Part shown: positions 5,305 to 6,497 of the stretch, piece after piece | Numbering within the stretch: position 1 is the first letter of the stretch | How the letters are laid out: every line of letters starts with the position of its first letter | Source of the DNA: Pseudomonadota bacterium | Lineage (GTDB): Bacteria > Desulfobacterota > Desulfobacteria > Desulfobacterales > RPRI01 | Reading direction: 5' to 3' | Length of the DNA stretch: 6,497 bases | Assembly (NCBI GenBank): GCA_018819005.1 | Contig: JAHJQU010000171.1 | Coordinates: forward strand, 1 to 6,497 | The notes under the pieces: model-generated | The model's input: the letters and a program-made list of their open reading frames with translations, nothing else | What the model was told of the DNA's origin: nothing | Databases searched by the model: none | Made by a program: the position numbers and the translations under genes

Positions 5305-5988
5305 ATGGATATAAACTGCGATAACTGTAAAAGCAAATTCAGGGTCCCGGATGAAAAAATTCCTGCCGGGATTGAATCTATCCCCTGCCCCAAATGCAAA
5401 AACAGAATAGTCCTGAGCACCGGCCAGAAAACCGGAGAGTTGAGCCTGAAAGAAGAGCCTGCCGGTCGTTCTGATAGTGAAGCGCTCTCTTTTGATGAAG
5501 CCCAAATGTCGGATTCATACGATGCTTCAGAAAAGCCTTTCGATTTTGTGGAAGAGGAAGGTAAAACAGCTCTTGTCTGTGAATCCGACCCTGAACGTAA
5601 AAAACAAATTATTGAAGCACTCCATCTCATGGAATTCAACACTAACGAGACAGACAACTCAAGGGACGTGCTTAAAAAAATGCGTTATCATGTATATGAC
5701 CTGATTGTTCTTAATGAAAAATTTGATACTCCCAACCATGAATTAAATCCAATCATGATGGCCATAGATCGCCTCCCAATATCTACGAGGCGTAATATTT
5801 TCGTGGCGCTGATAAGCGACAGGTTCAGAACAATGGACAACATGACGGCGTTTCAGAAAAGCGTTAATATTATAATAAATACCAAGAACATGGAAGATTT
5901 TGGCAAGATATTGAGCCGCGGAATAACCGACCATGAGTCTTTTTACAGGGTTTTCAAGGAGACCTTGAAAAAGCTCGGACGGACATAA
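5305..5988 (+). CDS. MJ0042-type zinc-ribbon protein with degenerate receiver-like C-terminal domain
   Basis: No named function is recognised. Residues 1-38 form a classic small zinc ribbon: C5xxC8 and C28xxC31 bracket KFRVPDEKIPAG, the MJ0042 pattern. Residues 40-86 are an acidic, serine-rich, probably disordered linker. From about 87 the alternating pattern resembles a response-regulator receiver: strand TALVCESD (88-95) with acidic residues E93 and D95, helix QIIEALHLMEF, then YDLIVLNEKF (131-140) where the phospho-acceptor aspartate would be asparagine N137, and FVALISD (166-172) followed by VNIIINTKN near the usual lysine. It is therefore likely a non-phosphorylated pseudo-receiver, an inference from pattern only. 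It sits 38 bp behind the second pilus ATPase, so it may serve as a regulator or adaptor there. It has no signal peptide or membrane segment. Confidence 0.8.
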   Translation: MDINCDNCKSKFRVPDEKIPAGIESIPCPKCKNRIVLSTGQKTGELSLKEEPAGRSDSEALSFDEAQMSDSYDASEKPFDFVEEEGKTALVCESDPERKKQIIEALHLMEFNTNETDNSRDVLKKMRYHVYDLIVLNEKFDTPNHELNPIMMAIDRLPISTRRNIFVALISDRFRTMDNMTAFQKSVNIIINTKNMEDFGKILSRGITDHESFYRVFKETLKKLGRT

Positions 5989-6108
5989 TATTGACGGACT
6001 CGCAAATGGTATTTAGCAACAGCAGCTTGAACGAGAGCAGCTTATCACTTTAAAAACCTTTTTTGCCGTTCAAACAATCCCGATCACCGCTTTTTATCAA
6101 CAGCATCT

Positions 6109-6114
6109 GGGAGG
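6109..6114 (+). promoter_or_regulatory. Ribosome-binding site selecting a TTG start
   Basis: GGGAGG is followed after six bases by TTG at 6121, the ideal spacing. It is the main evidence for a non-ATG start of the last gene. Confidence 0.75.
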
Positions 6115-6120
6115 TAGATT

Positions 6121-6497
6121 TTGACTTTTAGAGCGCTTAATAAAACAAAAAAAGATTTAAATTTGGCGTTACTGAGCATTATTTCGTTAGTTTGTTTATA
6201 TTTTCTTACTTTCTGCTCTTTGGCCATTGCTGATGACACTTCAGGAGAACCTTTTTATAAATACCTGTCCTCTCTTGCCAGCAGTGGGAATAACAGCCTT
6301 ATTGAGGAGTTGAACACAAATCCCAGAAAACTTGACTGGAACAATGCTGAGGCGTCGAAGTTTAAGGGGCACTTAAGATTTTTAACTTCAGTAAAACCCG
6401 GCAGTACCGACCAGACCAGGCTTTATTTTATAAGAAACACCGAAGGCAGCATTATTATCCTTACCATACCCGACAGTAATGATCCTGTTTACCAAAA
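6121..6497 (+). CDS. Exported protein of unknown function, TTG start, 3'-truncated by window edge
   Basis: The frame is open from TTG 6121 to the window end, 125 codons plus two bases. I do not recognise the family. The N-terminus is a good Sec signal peptide: basic residues R4, K8, K10 and K11, a hydrophobic core at about 15-34, and an AIA motif (35-37) suggesting cleavage before DD at 38-39. The mature part begins with a charged helix-like region (EPFYKYLSSLASSGNNSLIEE is partly amphipathic) and then alternating hydrophobic strands near 99-118 (RLYFIRN, SIIILTIP). There are no cysteines in the visible mature part, so it is not a lipoprotein or a heme protein as far as seen. The start is fixed by GGGAGG six bases ahead. 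The 132-bp gap before it suggests its own promoter may exist, though none is clear. Confidence 0.75.
   Translation, partial: MTFRALNKTKKDLNLALLSIISLVCLYFLTFCSLAIADDTSGEPFYKYLSSLASSGNNSLIEELNTNPRKLDWNNAEASKFKGHLRFLTSVKPGSTDQTRLYFIRNTEGSIIILTIPDSNDPVYQ

Noticed and set aside
5253..5657. Minus-strand open frame of 134 residues opposite the zinc-ribbon gene
   Set aside because: The plus strand has a clear zinc ribbon in this region; the opposite frame is serine/leucine-rich without a family pattern.
5991..6019. TTGACG followed after 17 bp by TAGCAA as a promoter for the last gene
   Set aside because: The spacing is right but the -10 matches consensus poorly; not strong enough to list as a feature.
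6021..6043. Two direct copies of AGCAGCTT
   Set aside because: Two 8-mers 15 bases apart with no symmetry or promoter nearby; likely chance.
1..6497. CRISPR array, tRNA or rRNA
   Set aside because: No regularly spaced repeats with unique spacers and no tRNA or rRNA signature were seen.

Overview
The window looks like a chromosomal stretch from a Gram-negative, deltaproteobacteria-like (Desulfobacterota-type) bacterium. The grounds are a type IV pilus retraction ATPase pair, an MJ0042-type zinc-ribbon protein, a YggT/DivIVA pair, moderately AT-rich DNA, and intergenic palindromic repeats (including one encoding a PLSKGE-type peptide) of the kind I associate with that group. The organism assignment is inference; no rRNA or tRNA is present.

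Layout. Minus strand, left third: a 3'-truncated CcdA-type thiol:disulfide membrane transporter (1-564) lies downstream of a complete proC (738-1589). Between them sits a 142-bp MITE-like element (591-732) with 32-bp imperfect terminal inverted repeats (25/32 matching) and an exact 5-bp flanking duplication, ATGGA. Removing the element and one copy of ATGGA leaves only 26 bp between proC and ccdA, so the two were probably a tight operon before the insertion. The 463-bp gap 1590-2052 separates the two divergent transcription units. It holds the proC ribosome-binding site, a candidate proC promoter, three TCAATGAAA repeats about one helical turn apart, a 181-bp hairpin-forming element (1724-1904) and a second, pyrimidine/purine-rich palindromic repeat (1944-2027).

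Plus strand, right two thirds: yggT (2053-2349), divIVA-domain gene (2373-2876), pilT (2938-4020), a second PilT/PilU-like ATPase (4040-5266), a zinc-ribbon plus degenerate receiver-like protein (5305-5988), and the start of an exported protein of unknown function with a TTG start (6121-6497, runs off the edge). Gaps from yggT to the zinc-ribbon gene are 19-61 bp, consistent with one transcript; the last gene follows a 132-bp gap and may be separate.

How the genes may work together: PilT-class ATPases power pilus retraction. The small zinc-ribbon/pseudo-receiver protein next to them is a candidate cytoplasmic modulator, and YggT and DivIVA belong to envelope, division and polarity functions. 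A link between DivIVA-type polar marking and pilus motor placement is suggested by gene order only. The most noteworthy observations are the MITE with its target duplication, the 20-bp core shared between the two hairpin elements, a palindromic repeat that appears inserted in frame in ProC, and the unusual zinc-ribbon/pseudo-receiver protein.
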